64,000 bases of DNA from Sandaracinobacteroides sp041675905. Lineage in GTDB: Bacteria > Pseudomonadota > Alphaproteobacteria > Sphingomonadales > Sphingomonadaceae. The position numbers and the translations under genes were made by a program. The stretch spans positions 62,001 to 126,000 of the forward strand of contig JBAYSX010000002.1 in NCBI GenBank assembly GCA_041675905.1, given 5' to 3'. This document shows positions 45,427 to 54,219 of this stretch, one piece after another. Numbering within the stretch: position 1 is the stretch's first letter; the number at the start of each line of letters is the position of its first letter. The notes under the pieces are model-generated. The model worked only from the letters and a program-made list of their open reading frames with translations, was not told where the DNA came from and made no database searches.

Positions 45427-46794
45427 ATGGCGAAAATTGAGCAGGAATTTCTCGACGCGCGCGGCCACGGCGGCGCGTATCAGGCGGAGCCTTTCCTGCC
45501 GCGCAAGCCGATTCCAGACATTGGCCTGAGCCGCGTGGATGGCGAACGATTCCATTCCCGTGAGTTTATGGAGCGCGAATGGACGCATATCTGGTCAAAA
45601 ACATGGAATATCGGATGTCACGAAAGTGAACTCCCCGAACCGGGCTCTTTTCGCGTTCACAAGATCGGCCACGAATCACTGCTGTTCGTCCGTGGCGAAG
45701 ATGGGGTGATCCGGGGCTTCTACAATATTTGCCAGCACCGCGGTAATATTCTTTGCCAGACAAACGAAGGCGATGTGGATCGGTTCAAATGTCCGTTCCA
45801 TGGCTGGGAATGGAACCTCGACGGCACCTTGCGGCAGGTGATGCACCCGCAACTATTCCCGCAATTTCATGGTGGCGTTCCTGAAAAGGAGCTTGACCTG
45901 CCGCCGATCCGGACCGATCGCTGGGGTGGCTGGATCTGGTTCAATCTCGACCTGCATGCCATGCCCGTTGCCGATTATCTGGGCGAGGCGGGTCGCCATC
46001 TCGAATCCTACCAGCTCGAAAAATACAGCCTTGTCGATTACAAGACCTTTGAATGGAAGGGCAACTGGAAGCACGCCCATGATGCGTTCAACGAAAGCTA
46101 TCATTTCGAGGCACTGCACCCCGAATTCCTGAATTTCGCCGAAGGCTTCGATGTACCCATCGAACTGCTGGGCATCCATAGTCGCATGCTGAACTTCAAC
46201 ATGACCGTCAGCGAACTGCTGGATGACCCTGACAGCATTACACCCTTGCGCGCGCGGATGATGCGCCTGCCGGAAGACCATAAGGGCTCACCGAGAGATG
46301 TCCATCTCGACGTTGTCGCGCGCAAGCGGGCGATGCAGGACGAGACATATTTGCCCTATAAAGATCTGAACGACGAGCAACTCGTTCACCAGTATCACTA
46401 TACTTTCTTCCCCGGTACAACCATGACCTGCACCCCGGAAATGGTCATTATCTTCCGCTACCGGCCACATGAAAACGACCCGAATTATTGCTATTATGAT
46501 TTTCTGATCACCCGGCATGATGCGCCTGGCACGCCAGCGCCTGTGTTCGAACACCGGCTTTACCGCCATGACGAGTTGCCCGACTATGCCGACGCATTTG
46601 AGGGCGCGTTCGATCCTGTGCTGGCCAATGTTCTGCAGCAGGATGGCACCAATATGCCCACCATGCAGGAAGGGACGCGTTCAGCCGGTTTCCGTGGCAT
46701 GATCCTGGGCGAGCAGGAAGTACGGTTGCGGCATTTCCATCAGGTGGTTGACCGGTTCCTGATGGGTGACGCGCCGAAGTCAGGAGATCGCTGA
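45427..46794 (+). CDS. Rieske-type ring-hydroxylating oxygenase, alpha subunit (second copy)
   Basis: A 455-residue oxygenase. Rieske ligands are in ICQHRGN and KCPFHGWEW, and the mononuclear iron ligands in NESYHFEALH with QQDGTNMPTMQ near the end. GGAG lies 8 bp before the ATG, and a TTGACA (45356-45361) upstream may be the -35. It clearly differs from the first copy at 36322 and again lacks a beta subunit, ferredoxin or reductase nearby. It is translationally linked to the ThuA-like gene (TGATG). Confidence 0.92.
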   Translation: MAKIEQEFLDARGHGGAYQAEPFLPRKPIPDIGLSRVDGERFHSREFMEREWTHIWSKTWNIGCHESELPEPGSFRVHKIGHESLLFVRGEDGVIRGFYNICQHRGNILCQTNEGDVDRFKCPFHGWEWNLDGTLRQVMHPQLFPQFHGGVPEKELDLPPIRTDRWGGWIWFNLDLHAMPVADYLGEAGRHLESYQLEKYSLVDYKTFEWKGNWKHAHDAFNESYHFEALHPEFLNFAEGFDVPIELLGIHSRMLNFNMTVSELLDDPDSITPLRARMMRLPEDHKGSPRDVHLDVVARKRAMQDETYLPYKDLNDEQLVHQYHYTFFPGTTMTCTPEMVIIFRYRPHENDPNYCYYDFLITRHDAPGTPAPVFEHRLYRHDELPDYADAFEGAFDPVLANVLQQDGTNMPTMQEGTRSAGFRGMILGEQEVRLRHFHQVVDRFLMGDAPKSGDR

Positions 46795-47585
46795 TGCCGC
46801 GCCCGACACGTATCCATGTCATCACGGGCGGGCGTTTTCACGATTTTGACCTGGCGCGGCTGACGCTGCTGACGATCATGGCCGAAAATGACTCGCTGCG
46901 CGCCACCTGTGCCGAAAATTTCGACAGGGTGACCGACCTCGAGGATCACGCCGGAGTGATCCTCTACACCTGCGATCTTATGCCCACCGACGCGCAGGCG
47001 GAGGCGCTCGACACATTCGTTCGCCGGGGCGGACGATTGTTCGCGCTGCACGCAGCGAACGCCCATCTGGAGTTTACCGAAGGCCCGGAAATCGTTACCA
47101 GCGGCGTCCGCATTCCGGGCCTGGTAAAACCAACGGCCGAAGATATTGCGCCGCGCTTTATGGAATTACTCGGCAGCCGCTTTCTGGCGCATCTGCCAGC
47201 ACAGCCGATCCATATTCATGTCGAAGACAGGGATCACCCGATTACAGCGGGGCTGGAAGATTTCACCCTGATCGACGAACCTTATATGGCCACACCGCTC
47301 GGTGAAAACCGGGTGCTGCTATCCGCGCGATACAAGGGCGATGCGCCCGGCTATCTTCTGGGCGAATGGACAGACGACTCGCCAAGACCGCAGCTTTATG
47401 TCCGCGATCATGGCAGGGGCGCGGTTCTCTATATGCCGCTCGGACATGCCTGTGGTCGTTTCGATATGCAGCCGATGATGGACGAGGCGCCCGTCGTGCG
47501 CGGCCCCTGGGACGATCCGAATTATCAGGAATTGCTGCGGCGCGGCGTGGCCTGGATTGCCGCCGGTACGGACAATCTGGCCTGA
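46794..47585 (+). CDS. ThuA-like (class I glutamine amidotransferase-like fold) protein
   Basis: A 263-residue ThuA-domain protein: IHVITGGRFHDFDLARL at the start, FVRRGGRLFALHAANAHLEF in the middle, and GRGAVLYMPLGHACGRFD at the end. ThuA proteins take part in sugar and disaccharide use and often sit beside oxidoreductases, with no settled reaction. Here the partner is a Rieske oxygenase whose stop it overlaps by one base, an unusual pairing. A 76-bp gap separates it from the GST gene. Confidence 0.82.
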   Translation: MPRPTRIHVITGGRFHDFDLARLTLLTIMAENDSLRATCAENFDRVTDLEDHAGVILYTCDLMPTDAQAEALDTFVRRGGRLFALHAANAHLEFTEGPEIVTSGVRIPGLVKPTAEDIAPRFMELLGSRFLAHLPAQPIHIHVEDRDHPITAGLEDFTLIDEPYMATPLGENRVLLSARYKGDAPGYLLGEWTDDSPRPQLYVRDHGRGAVLYMPLGHACGRFDMQPMMDEAPVVRGPWDDPNYQELLRRGVAWIAAGTDNLA

Positions 47586-47661
47586 AAACCACCATTCAGG
47601 ACAGGTTTGCTCGCGACGCTCTGGTCTGGCGCCCGGCAAGGCGTTATGACAGGGCGATTCC

Positions 47662-48327
47662 ATGTGGCGGCTTTATCAATTCCCATTATGTCCCTTCTCG
47701 CGCGCTGTCCGTTTCGGCCTTGCGGAAAAGGGTGTGCAGCATGAGCTTTTGCTGTGTTACCCGTGGGAACATGGGGATGCGCTGTCCCGCCTGAATCCGG
47801 CCATCCAGACCCCGGTGATGGAAAAGGGCACGCATATCCTGTGCGATTCATCGGTGATTCTGGAATATTTCGACGAAACGGTAGAGCGCGCGCCACTGAT
47901 CGGCGCCTCCGCCGGCGAACGGGCGGAAGCGCGGCGGCTGGCTATCTGGTTCGCGCAGCGTTTTTATGCCGAAGTCACCACGCCCTTGCTGCAGGAGCGC
48001 ATGTTCAAACGCATCATTTCGCGCGCCGCACCCGATGGCATGCAAATCCGCAACGCCAATCGCGCGGCGGAATTGCATCTGCAATATATCGACGACCTGC
48101 TCGACGTGAATCGCTGGCTCGCCGGGCCAACTTTCAGCATCGCCGATATTCATGCCGCGGCGCAATTATCGGTAGCCGATTATCTGGGCGGAATCGACTG
48201 GCGTGGCCATGGCCAGGCCAGCATGTGGTATTCGGCGCTGAAATCCCGTCCCACCTTCCGGGCGTTGCTGGCAGACCGGATGGAAGGGATTCACCCGCCG
48301 CCCCATTATGACAAGCTCGATTTCTGA
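47662..48327 (+). CDS. Glutathione S-transferase family protein
   Basis: A 221-residue protein with an N-terminal thioredoxin fold (LYQFPLCPFSRAVRFGLAEKG; the CPFS tetrad could be redox active or bind glutathione) and a C-terminal helical domain with FSIADIHAAAQLSVADYLG. The 3' end overlaps the queG start by 20 bp, an arrangement seen in related genomes, so this gene is likely housekeeping rather than part of the catabolic island. Confidence 0.88.
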   Translation: MWRLYQFPLCPFSRAVRFGLAEKGVQHELLLCYPWEHGDALSRLNPAIQTPVMEKGTHILCDSSVILEYFDETVERAPLIGASAGERAEARRLAIWFAQRFYAEVTTPLLQERMFKRIISRAAPDGMQIRNANRAAELHLQYIDDLLDVNRWLAGPTFSIADIHAAAQLSVADYLGGIDWRGHGQASMWYSALKSRPTFRALLADRMEGIHPPPHYDKLDF

Positions 48328-49381
48328 GACCATTGCCGCCGAAGCCCGCAGGCTGGGCTTCGCGGCGGTCGGCATCCTCTCCGCCGTGGATGCACCCGAT
48401 TGCCGTGCACGATTGCAGGCGTGGCTCGATGCCGGTTGCCATGGCGATATGTTGTGGATGGTGGAAACCGCCGGACGTCGCGGCAGCCCGCTTGCGCTTT
48501 GGCCGGAAGTTCGCAGCGTCATCATGCTCGGCTTTCCCTATACGCCGCCGCTCGACCCCTTGCGGAATCTGGCGAGGCCGCAGATCGGCAATATTTCTGT
48601 CTATGCGCTGGGACAGGATTATCATGACCTGGTGAAAAAGCGGCTGAAGGCGCTGGCACGCTGGATGGCCGCGCGCTCGGGCGAGCCGGTGAAAGTCTTT
48701 GTCGATACCGCACCGGTGATGGAGAAACCGCTGGCCGCCGCTGCGGGCATCGGCTGGCAAGGCAAACATTCCAACCTGTTATCCCGAAAACACGGCAGCT
48801 GGCTGTTCCTGGGCGCGATTTACACGACGGAGGAGCTACCCTCTCTCGCCGATGCGGGTGCCACCGCACAATGTGGAAGCTGCACCGCCTGCATCACTGC
48901 CTGTCCTACCGGCGCGATTGTCGCGCCGTATCAGGTAGATGCGCGCGCCTGCATTTCCTATCTGACTATCGAACATAAAGGCCCGATCCCCGAACAATAT
49001 CGCCGGGCGATGGGTAATCGCATTTATGGTTGCGACGATTGCCTTGCCGTCTGCCCGTGGAACCGTTTCGCCCATTTACCCGCTGAAGGGCCGCTGCTGC
49101 CGCGCGGCGAACTGGCTGCCCCGCTGCTGGCGGATTTTCTCCAACTGGATGACGCGGATTTTCGCGCCGTGTTTCGCGGTTCGCCAGTGAAACGCATCGG
49201 TCGCGACCGTTTCATCCGCAATTGTCTGATTGCGGCCGGCAACAGCGGCCTTGCCGATTTAACCGTACATATCCACCGTCTGCGCGCTGATCCTTCGCCG
49301 CTGGTGGCGGAGGCTGCCGCCTGGGCAGAGGGCCGGATGGCGGAAACCACCCGGCCCGATACCGTTACTTCGCGATCTTGA
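48308..49381 (+). CDS. queG: Epoxyqueuosine reductase
   Basis: A 357-residue cobalamin and iron-sulfur enzyme for the last step of queuosine synthesis in tRNA. Two ferredoxin-type [4Fe-4S] motifs are present, CGSCTACITACPTGAI and YGCDDCLAVCPWN. An N-terminal cobalamin-binding domain and a HEAT-like tail (NCLIAAGNSG) fit the family. The start lies inside the GST gene. The 3' end overlaps the PHP-domain gene by 17 bp, tail to tail. Confidence 0.95.
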   Translation: MTSSISETIAAEARRLGFAAVGILSAVDAPDCRARLQAWLDAGCHGDMLWMVETAGRRGSPLALWPEVRSVIMLGFPYTPPLDPLRNLARPQIGNISVYALGQDYHDLVKKRLKALARWMAARSGEPVKVFVDTAPVMEKPLAAAAGIGWQGKHSNLLSRKHGSWLFLGAIYTTEELPSLADAGATAQCGSCTACITACPTGAIVAPYQVDARACISYLTIEHKGPIPEQYRRAMGNRIYGCDDCLAVCPWNRFAHLPAEGPLLPRGELAAPLLADFLQLDDADFRAVFRGSPVKRIGRDRFIRNCLIAAGNSGLADLTVHIHRLRADPSPLVAEAAAWAEGRMAETTRPDTVTSRS

Positions 49382-50855
49382 TGAAGATCGGATTGCTGTA
49401 GAACCACAGATCGCTCCACGGGTCTTCGCCACGGGGGTCGACCGGCGGTTCGAGATCGCCGGTATTGGTGCCACGCACGCGGACATATTGATCGCCGCGC
49501 ACATTCTTCAATACATAGGTCATGGTGAGCACTTCGCCATCCCGCTGCCACTGGCCGGCGTCGAACCGCTGCACCACCTGCGTCGTCGGGTTGTGCGATG
49601 TCGTACGGTCGGCAACCGGACCGGTTACATCACCCCGGATCAGATCGACACGCGCGACATCCGGCGTCCGCCCACCGAAATTGGCCCCTGCCGGATCGCG
49701 CAGACGAATGGAGATCGTCACATCCTGACCGGGTTTCACCGCCAGTTCGCCGCCAATCATGGCATGGGCGTCGCCGCTGCTGGCGGTCACATCCAGTTCG
49801 GAAACCAGATCACCGGTGGTCACGAACACCCGGCCCGTGCGCAAACCTTCCAGGATGTCGGTCTGATCGGCGCGCGCCCGCACATAGGTTTTCGAATATT
49901 CACCCGGCCAGAAATCGCTGCCGCCATCGCGCCAGTTGTAGTGCGAATCCGAAGTTGCGGTGATCCACCAGCGGCGGCCTTCGCCCAGCATCGAATCCCA
50001 GAAACCGCCGAGCCGCGCCGCCATCTGGTCAAAACCGCCCCAGGTCGGCGAATTTCTGTAACCGCCGCGCGCGCCTTCCGGGTCCTGGCTGCCATCGGGG
50101 TTGAGGGCATTGGCCTGGTGCCCCGGTGCGCCTTCCATGCCGACCGCTACTTCCGGCGCGGTGTCGTTCCAGTTACGGAATTCCTCCGGGCTGTAACGCC
50201 CCCACACGCCCACATCCTTCGCCGAGCGCGACGGGTGGTTGGCGATCACGACCGGCGGCGTCGCCTGCCCGCGCATGTGGCGCAGCGCCTCGATCATCTT
50301 CGATTCTTCATCGCGTGTCGGGTCAGCCGGATGCGGATCCCGGCGCGACCATTTCGATTCAATATCATAGAGTTGCTCGCGCTCGGCGGCGGTGCGCGGA
50401 ATGATCAGGCTGCTGTGGTCGCCGCCTGGCGTGTCGAACTCCATGCCGTAAAATTGCAGGATTTGCGGCACAGCCTCGCGCGATTTGAGCAGCGCCGGAT
50501 AGGCTTCATCATGGTTCAGCTTGGAGTGCGTCGGTCCGCCATGGTCCGTCACCACCATCCATGAAAGCCCATGGGCAGCGCCCATTTCAGCGTTTCGCTG
50601 GATGGAATAGCGCCCATCCTTGCCCAGCAGGATTTTCGGTGGTTTGGCCGGATCGGCGGGGTCCATCTCATAGCTGGCGCTATATTCGGTATGAATATGA
50701 TGGTCCCCGGAAAGCCAGCGGCGGCCCTGCTCGTCGCCATGTGCGGCGGCAGCCGCGCCTTCGGTCAGCCCGCCGTGGCTGTGGCCTTCGTGGGCGAATG
50801 CGCCGGTTGCCAATATGCCGCTAACCGCAACGCAAGCGAGTAAATTCTTTATCAT
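49365..50855 (-). CDS. Secreted PHP-domain (CehA/McbA-type) metallohydrolase
   Basis: A 496-residue protein with a signal peptide (MIKNLLACVAVSGILATGAF) and a His-rich start (HEGHSHGG). The PHP motifs are SGDHHIHTEYS, VVTDHGG and the distal TSDSHYNW. PHP enzymes hydrolyse phosphoesters; CehA/McbA relatives include a carbamate hydrolase, so the substrate needs testing. GGAGGGAG precedes the ATG. It lies downstream of the large TonB receptor in the same direction, separated by a hairpin terminator. The Pho-box context favours a phosphodiesterase role. Confidence 0.82.
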   Translation of the reverse strand: MIKNLLACVAVSGILATGAFAHEGHSHGGLTEGAAAAAHGDEQGRRWLSGDHHIHTEYSASYEMDPADPAKPPKILLGKDGRYSIQRNAEMGAAHGLSWMVVTDHGGPTHSKLNHDEAYPALLKSREAVPQILQFYGMEFDTPGGDHSSLIIPRTAAEREQLYDIESKWSRRDPHPADPTRDEESKMIEALRHMRGQATPPVVIANHPSRSAKDVGVWGRYSPEEFRNWNDTAPEVAVGMEGAPGHQANALNPDGSQDPEGARGGYRNSPTWGGFDQMAARLGGFWDSMLGEGRRWWITATSDSHYNWRDGGSDFWPGEYSKTYVRARADQTDILEGLRTGRVFVTTGDLVSELDVTASSGDAHAMIGGELAVKPGQDVTISIRLRDPAGANFGGRTPDVARVDLIRGDVTGPVADRTTSHNPTTQVVQRFDAGQWQRDGEVLTMTYVLKNVRGDQYVRVRGTNTGDLEPPVDPRGEDPWSDLWFYSNPIFIKIAK

Positions 50856-50881
50856 AATTGCTCCCTCCGGAACGAAGAAAA

Positions 50882-50910
50882 GCGCCCCCGGCAATCATTG
50901 TCGGGGGCGC
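50882..50910 (-). terminator. Intrinsic terminator after the large TonB receptor
   Basis: On the minus strand GCGCCCCCG pairs with CGGGGGCGC across an 11-nt loop and is followed by TTTTCTT. It lies between the receptor stop and the PHP-domain gene, so any co-expression of the latter needs read-through or its own promoter. Confidence 0.82.
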
Positions 50911-50929
50911 AGGATCAGATCAGGTCAGA

Positions 50930-53923
50930 TCAGAAGTTGACGCGAACGCCCGCCAGATAACGGCGTCCGAAGCTTTCATATTCGGTCGGACGGATACGTT
51001 CGCCCTGATAACGGACGCCAGGCGAATTGGTCAGGTTGTTGGCGTCCAGATACAGTTCGGCATTCTCCGACAGGGCGTAGCGAACCGACACATCCAGCCG
51101 GCCAACCTTGGCCCAATAGGTGTCCCCGAGGATCACATTGTCGTTGATCGAGTCGAGATATTCCGACTGCCACTGCCAGCTTACCCGCGCCGAGAAACCA
51201 TAACGCTCATAGTAGGCCGACACGTTGTAAATCAGGTCCGACGAGCCTGGCAGGTCCGTCTTGCGACCGTCCGGCGTGGTCGCCGTCGAGTCATTGAACG
51301 TCAGCGTGCCGCGCACCCCGAAGCCGGCCATCCAGTCCGGCAGACCGGCGTTCAGCGCCAGCGCTTCCAGCGGCTGCACATAGGAGAATTCCAGCCCCTT
51401 GATGCTGCCGCCGCCGCCATTGGCGACGGTTTCATATTTATAACCGGAACGGTCAACCCCACCGAAATTGAGGACGTTGGAGTCGAACCGGCTCAGTTCG
51501 ACATCATAGAGAATGTCCTTCAGATCCTTGTAATAGGCGCCCGCGGAGAAGAAGCCGCGCGAAGGCATATACCATTCAAAATAGGCATCCAGGCCCCATG
51601 CACGTTCAGGCGTCGCCAGCGGGTTTCCGCCAGATACGATCTGCTCGTCATCACTGAAGGTGAAGTTGGGACGCAGGTCGGGGTAGTCCGGACGGGCAGC
51701 ACCGGTGTTGAACGACAGGCGGAATTTCATGTCCTGATTCATATCCCAGTTCAGGTGGACGCTGGGATAAATGGACGTATCTGATTTCGACACATCGACC
51801 GGCATAAAGCCATCCGGGCCTTGCGCCAGCGCACTACCGGTATTTTTCACGCGCTCGACCCGCGCGCCATAAACGATATTGCCCCAGTCGAAATAAGTCG
51901 TGCCCATCAGATAGCCGGCGAGGACTTCTTCACGAACCTTGTAATTATTGGTTTCGCTGGTGTTGGCCTGAACATGGGCGATGCCATCGGCGACGAAGCC
52001 GTCAAACAGCGCTTCGCCGAGATCGCTGGAGAAATATTTGAAGCCATAGCCCAGCGGGAACTTGCCCTTGTAGGGCGTGTCGATAGCCAGATCCGCCTGG
52101 GTCGGAATGACCGCGCCGGCGTCGATCAGATCCTGCCGCGTCACTTCCATCACCGTGCGCGTCGAAGTCTTGGTGCGCCGGTCATACTGGCCGCCGAACT
52201 GGAAGGTGGTGTCGGTACCGAACAGGTCGAATTGCCGTTCGATATCGATCTTGCCGGTATAGCCATTGGTGCGATCAAGCTGATCACGTTGATTTATACT
52301 GATAAAATCCAGCTCGCTCGGCGAGATGAATGGCCGTGCGGCCCCCTTGCTGAAAGTGCCATCGGGGTTACGGACGGTTTCGAACAGATGCACCTTGTGC
52401 ATGCTCTTGTCGGTGAAATCATAATCCAGCGTCGGACGGCTGGTGAAATCTTTCGGGCTGACCCACGATGACTGGAATGGCGGACGGCTCCGCGAATCGG
52501 CGCGCGTATAATTACCGCGCCAGGTCAGTTTCCAGTCGCCGATATCATGATCGCCGCCCAGCGTATTGGTGAAAATCCGCTGCGCAGACGAGTTGCTGTT
52601 CCACGTGCTCTCGATCTCGGCGCCATGGAGCGTGCCCTGCATCGGCGTATTGCCGTTGCGGATATCGGCATAACCGGTGCGCGGCTTGGCAGCGGGAGAA
52701 CTGGTGTCGCTCGTACGAACGGCATCCTGATCGAGATCGAACACATTGGCGTTGCGCAGTTCGTCGTCGGTGAATTCCGTCCAGATCGAGCTGACAAACA
52801 GCCGGTTGCTGTTGTCCGGCTTCCATTCCAGTCGTCCGCTGAAGGCGGTATTGCTGCGCGTCAAACGATACAGTTTATTCTGCGTCTTCGGGCTCCAGAT
52901 CCGCTCATCGCCACCCGGCTCGCGGTCTTCGGAAGCGATTTCCCAGCTCGTTTCAAAATTGTCGGTAATCATGTCGCGCTCATAGCGCGATGCCGACAGC
53001 ATGATGCCAATGGTGTCGTTGGCGAACCGGTCGGAGATAAATCCGCCGATATTATATTGCTTGCCCTGGCCGAGATCGTTGAAGCCATAAGCGCCATCGA
53101 GCGCCATCTTGAACCCCGGATAATCGAACGGGCTGCGGGTAACGACGTTGATGTTACCGGCCACGGTTTCACCCGGCATGTCCGGCGTCACCGCCTTGCG
53201 CACGATCACCTTGCTGGCGATGGCCGACGGAATGGTGTCGAAGCGCGTGGTGCGGCCAGCCGGGCTGATCACGTTGACGCCATCGAAGCCGAGCGTCGTC
53301 CAGCGTGCCGGCGCGCCGCGCAGGCTGACGAAACGTTCCTGACCCTGGTCGCGCGCAATGCCGACGCCCGGCAGACGGCCAAGGGCGGCGGCGATGTTCT
53401 GGTCCGGGAAACGCCCGATGCTGTCGGCGGCGATCACATCGACGAGCGAGGTCGAGGCGCGCTTCAGCTGGATGGCGGCTTCTTCAGATTCGGCGATCGG
53501 GCGCGACGCGGTCACGACGAGATCGCCGCTGGAATCCACACCGGTCATGGCGCTCAATACGACCTTGATCTCTGCGGTCTGCCCGGGCGCAACGTTGACA
53601 TTCACCGTTCCGGTTTCAAGGCCGAAGTAACGTGTCGTCAGCGTCACCTGTCCGGCGGGTACGCGGTTCAGCAGGAAGCGCCCGTTGGAGTCCGTGGTGG
53701 CGACGGTATCGAGACCTTCGGCGCGAACGGCGGCCCCGGCAAGAATCCGGCCTGTTTCGCTGGTAACAGTGCCGCTGATGCTGCCACTATTGGCAGTCTG
53801 ACCGGCACTCGCAGCCATTTCTGTCTGGGCAGCAACGCTCCCTCCCAGTGCAGGCACTATCAGCGCAACGCTGGCTGCAGTAGAAAGCAAGAAGTTGTTC
53901 CGTAAATTGCGGAAGGACGACAT
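50930..53923 (-). CDS. Large TonB-dependent receptor with N-terminal carboxypeptidase-regulatory-like domain
   Basis: A 997-residue receptor of the TIGR01782 (Xanthomonas/Caulobacter) type. A signal peptide (about 1-32, ending VAAQ) precedes a carboxypeptidase-regulatory-like Ig domain (about 46-125, GSISGTVTSETGRILAGAAV). The plug contains DSIGRFPDQNIAAALGRLPG and RFVSLRGAP, and the barrel ends RRYLAGVRVNF. AAGGGG lies 10 bp before the chosen ATG. Upstream is a minus-strand Pho-box-like site. A role in taking up an organic phosphate is inferred from this and from the two hydrolases on either side. Confidence 0.92.
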   Translation of the reverse strand: MSSFRNLRNNFLLSTAASVALIVPALGGSVAAQTEMAASAGQTANSGSISGTVTSETGRILAGAAVRAEGLDTVATTDSNGRFLLNRVPAGQVTLTTRYFGLETGTVNVNVAPGQTAEIKVVLSAMTGVDSSGDLVVTASRPIAESEEAAIQLKRASTSLVDVIAADSIGRFPDQNIAAALGRLPGVGIARDQGQERFVSLRGAPARWTTLGFDGVNVISPAGRTTRFDTIPSAIASKVIVRKAVTPDMPGETVAGNINVVTRSPFDYPGFKMALDGAYGFNDLGQGKQYNIGGFISDRFANDTIGIMLSASRYERDMITDNFETSWEIASEDREPGGDERIWSPKTQNKLYRLTRSNTAFSGRLEWKPDNSNRLFVSSIWTEFTDDELRNANVFDLDQDAVRTSDTSSPAAKPRTGYADIRNGNTPMQGTLHGAEIESTWNSNSSAQRIFTNTLGGDHDIGDWKLTWRGNYTRADSRSRPPFQSSWVSPKDFTSRPTLDYDFTDKSMHKVHLFETVRNPDGTFSKGAARPFISPSELDFISINQRDQLDRTNGYTGKIDIERQFDLFGTDTTFQFGGQYDRRTKTSTRTVMEVTRQDLIDAGAVIPTQADLAIDTPYKGKFPLGYGFKYFSSDLGEALFDGFVADGIAHVQANTSETNNYKVREEVLAGYLMGTTYFDWGNIVYGARVERVKNTGSALAQGPDGFMPVDVSKSDTSIYPSVHLNWDMNQDMKFRLSFNTGAARPDYPDLRPNFTFSDDEQIVSGGNPLATPERAWGLDAYFEWYMPSRGFFSAGAYYKDLKDILYDVELSRFDSNVLNFGGVDRSGYKYETVANGGGGSIKGLEFSYVQPLEALALNAGLPDWMAGFGVRGTLTFNDSTATTPDGRKTDLPGSSDLIYNVSAYYERYGFSARVSWQWQSEYLDSINDNVILGDTYWAKVGRLDVSVRYALSENAELYLDANNLTNSPGVRYQGERIRPTEYESFGRRYLAGVRVNF

Positions 53924-54057
53924 ATAATAATACCCCTTATCCCCGAAAGCATTCGCTATCGGGCATGAATAAGACACTTTTGATTTCAATGACCCTGTCG
54001 CATGGCCGAGGCGACTGGTTCATATGTGGTCGATACCGAGGCCCTTAGGCGATGATT

Positions 54058-54075
54058 ATGACGCAGGAATTACAG
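54058..54075 (-). promoter_or_regulatory. Pho-box-like site facing the TonB receptor
   Basis: On the minus strand CTGTAAT-N4-GCGTCAT fits the PhoB direct repeat CTGTCAT-N4-CTGTCAT with 6 of 7 and 5 of 7 matches and the right 11-bp period. It lies about 135 bp before the receptor start. TAAGGG follows 10 bp further on as a possible -10. Confidence 0.55.
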
Positions 54076-54148
54076 AAATAATAAAAATTCAGTAGCGATT
54101 CAGAATGAATCTCAGTTACGCGGCAAATTCTTTCCATATTGGCAGCTA

Positions 54149-54166
54149 CTGTAACCGGCATGACAT
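54149..54166 (+). promoter_or_regulatory. Pho-box-like site facing the phosphatase gene
   Basis: CTGTAAC-N4-ATGACAT matches the two PhoB half-sites at 5 of 7 each with an 11-bp period. It is 53 bp before the GTG start of the phosphatase gene. TAGACA, 10 bp downstream, could serve as the -10. Together with the site at 54058 it makes a back-to-back pair in a 296-bp divergent region that contains no gene. Confidence 0.55.
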
Positions 54167-54219
54167 ATTTATGGTCTAGACAACGCGCGACTTCCAATCT
54201 GGTAACTTCTGGAGAAACT

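Noticed and set aside
52547..53905. A 452-codon plus-strand open frame inside the large TonB receptor gene
   Set aside because: Exact antisense of a well-supported receptor, with composition typical of a reverse frame and no recognisable motif.
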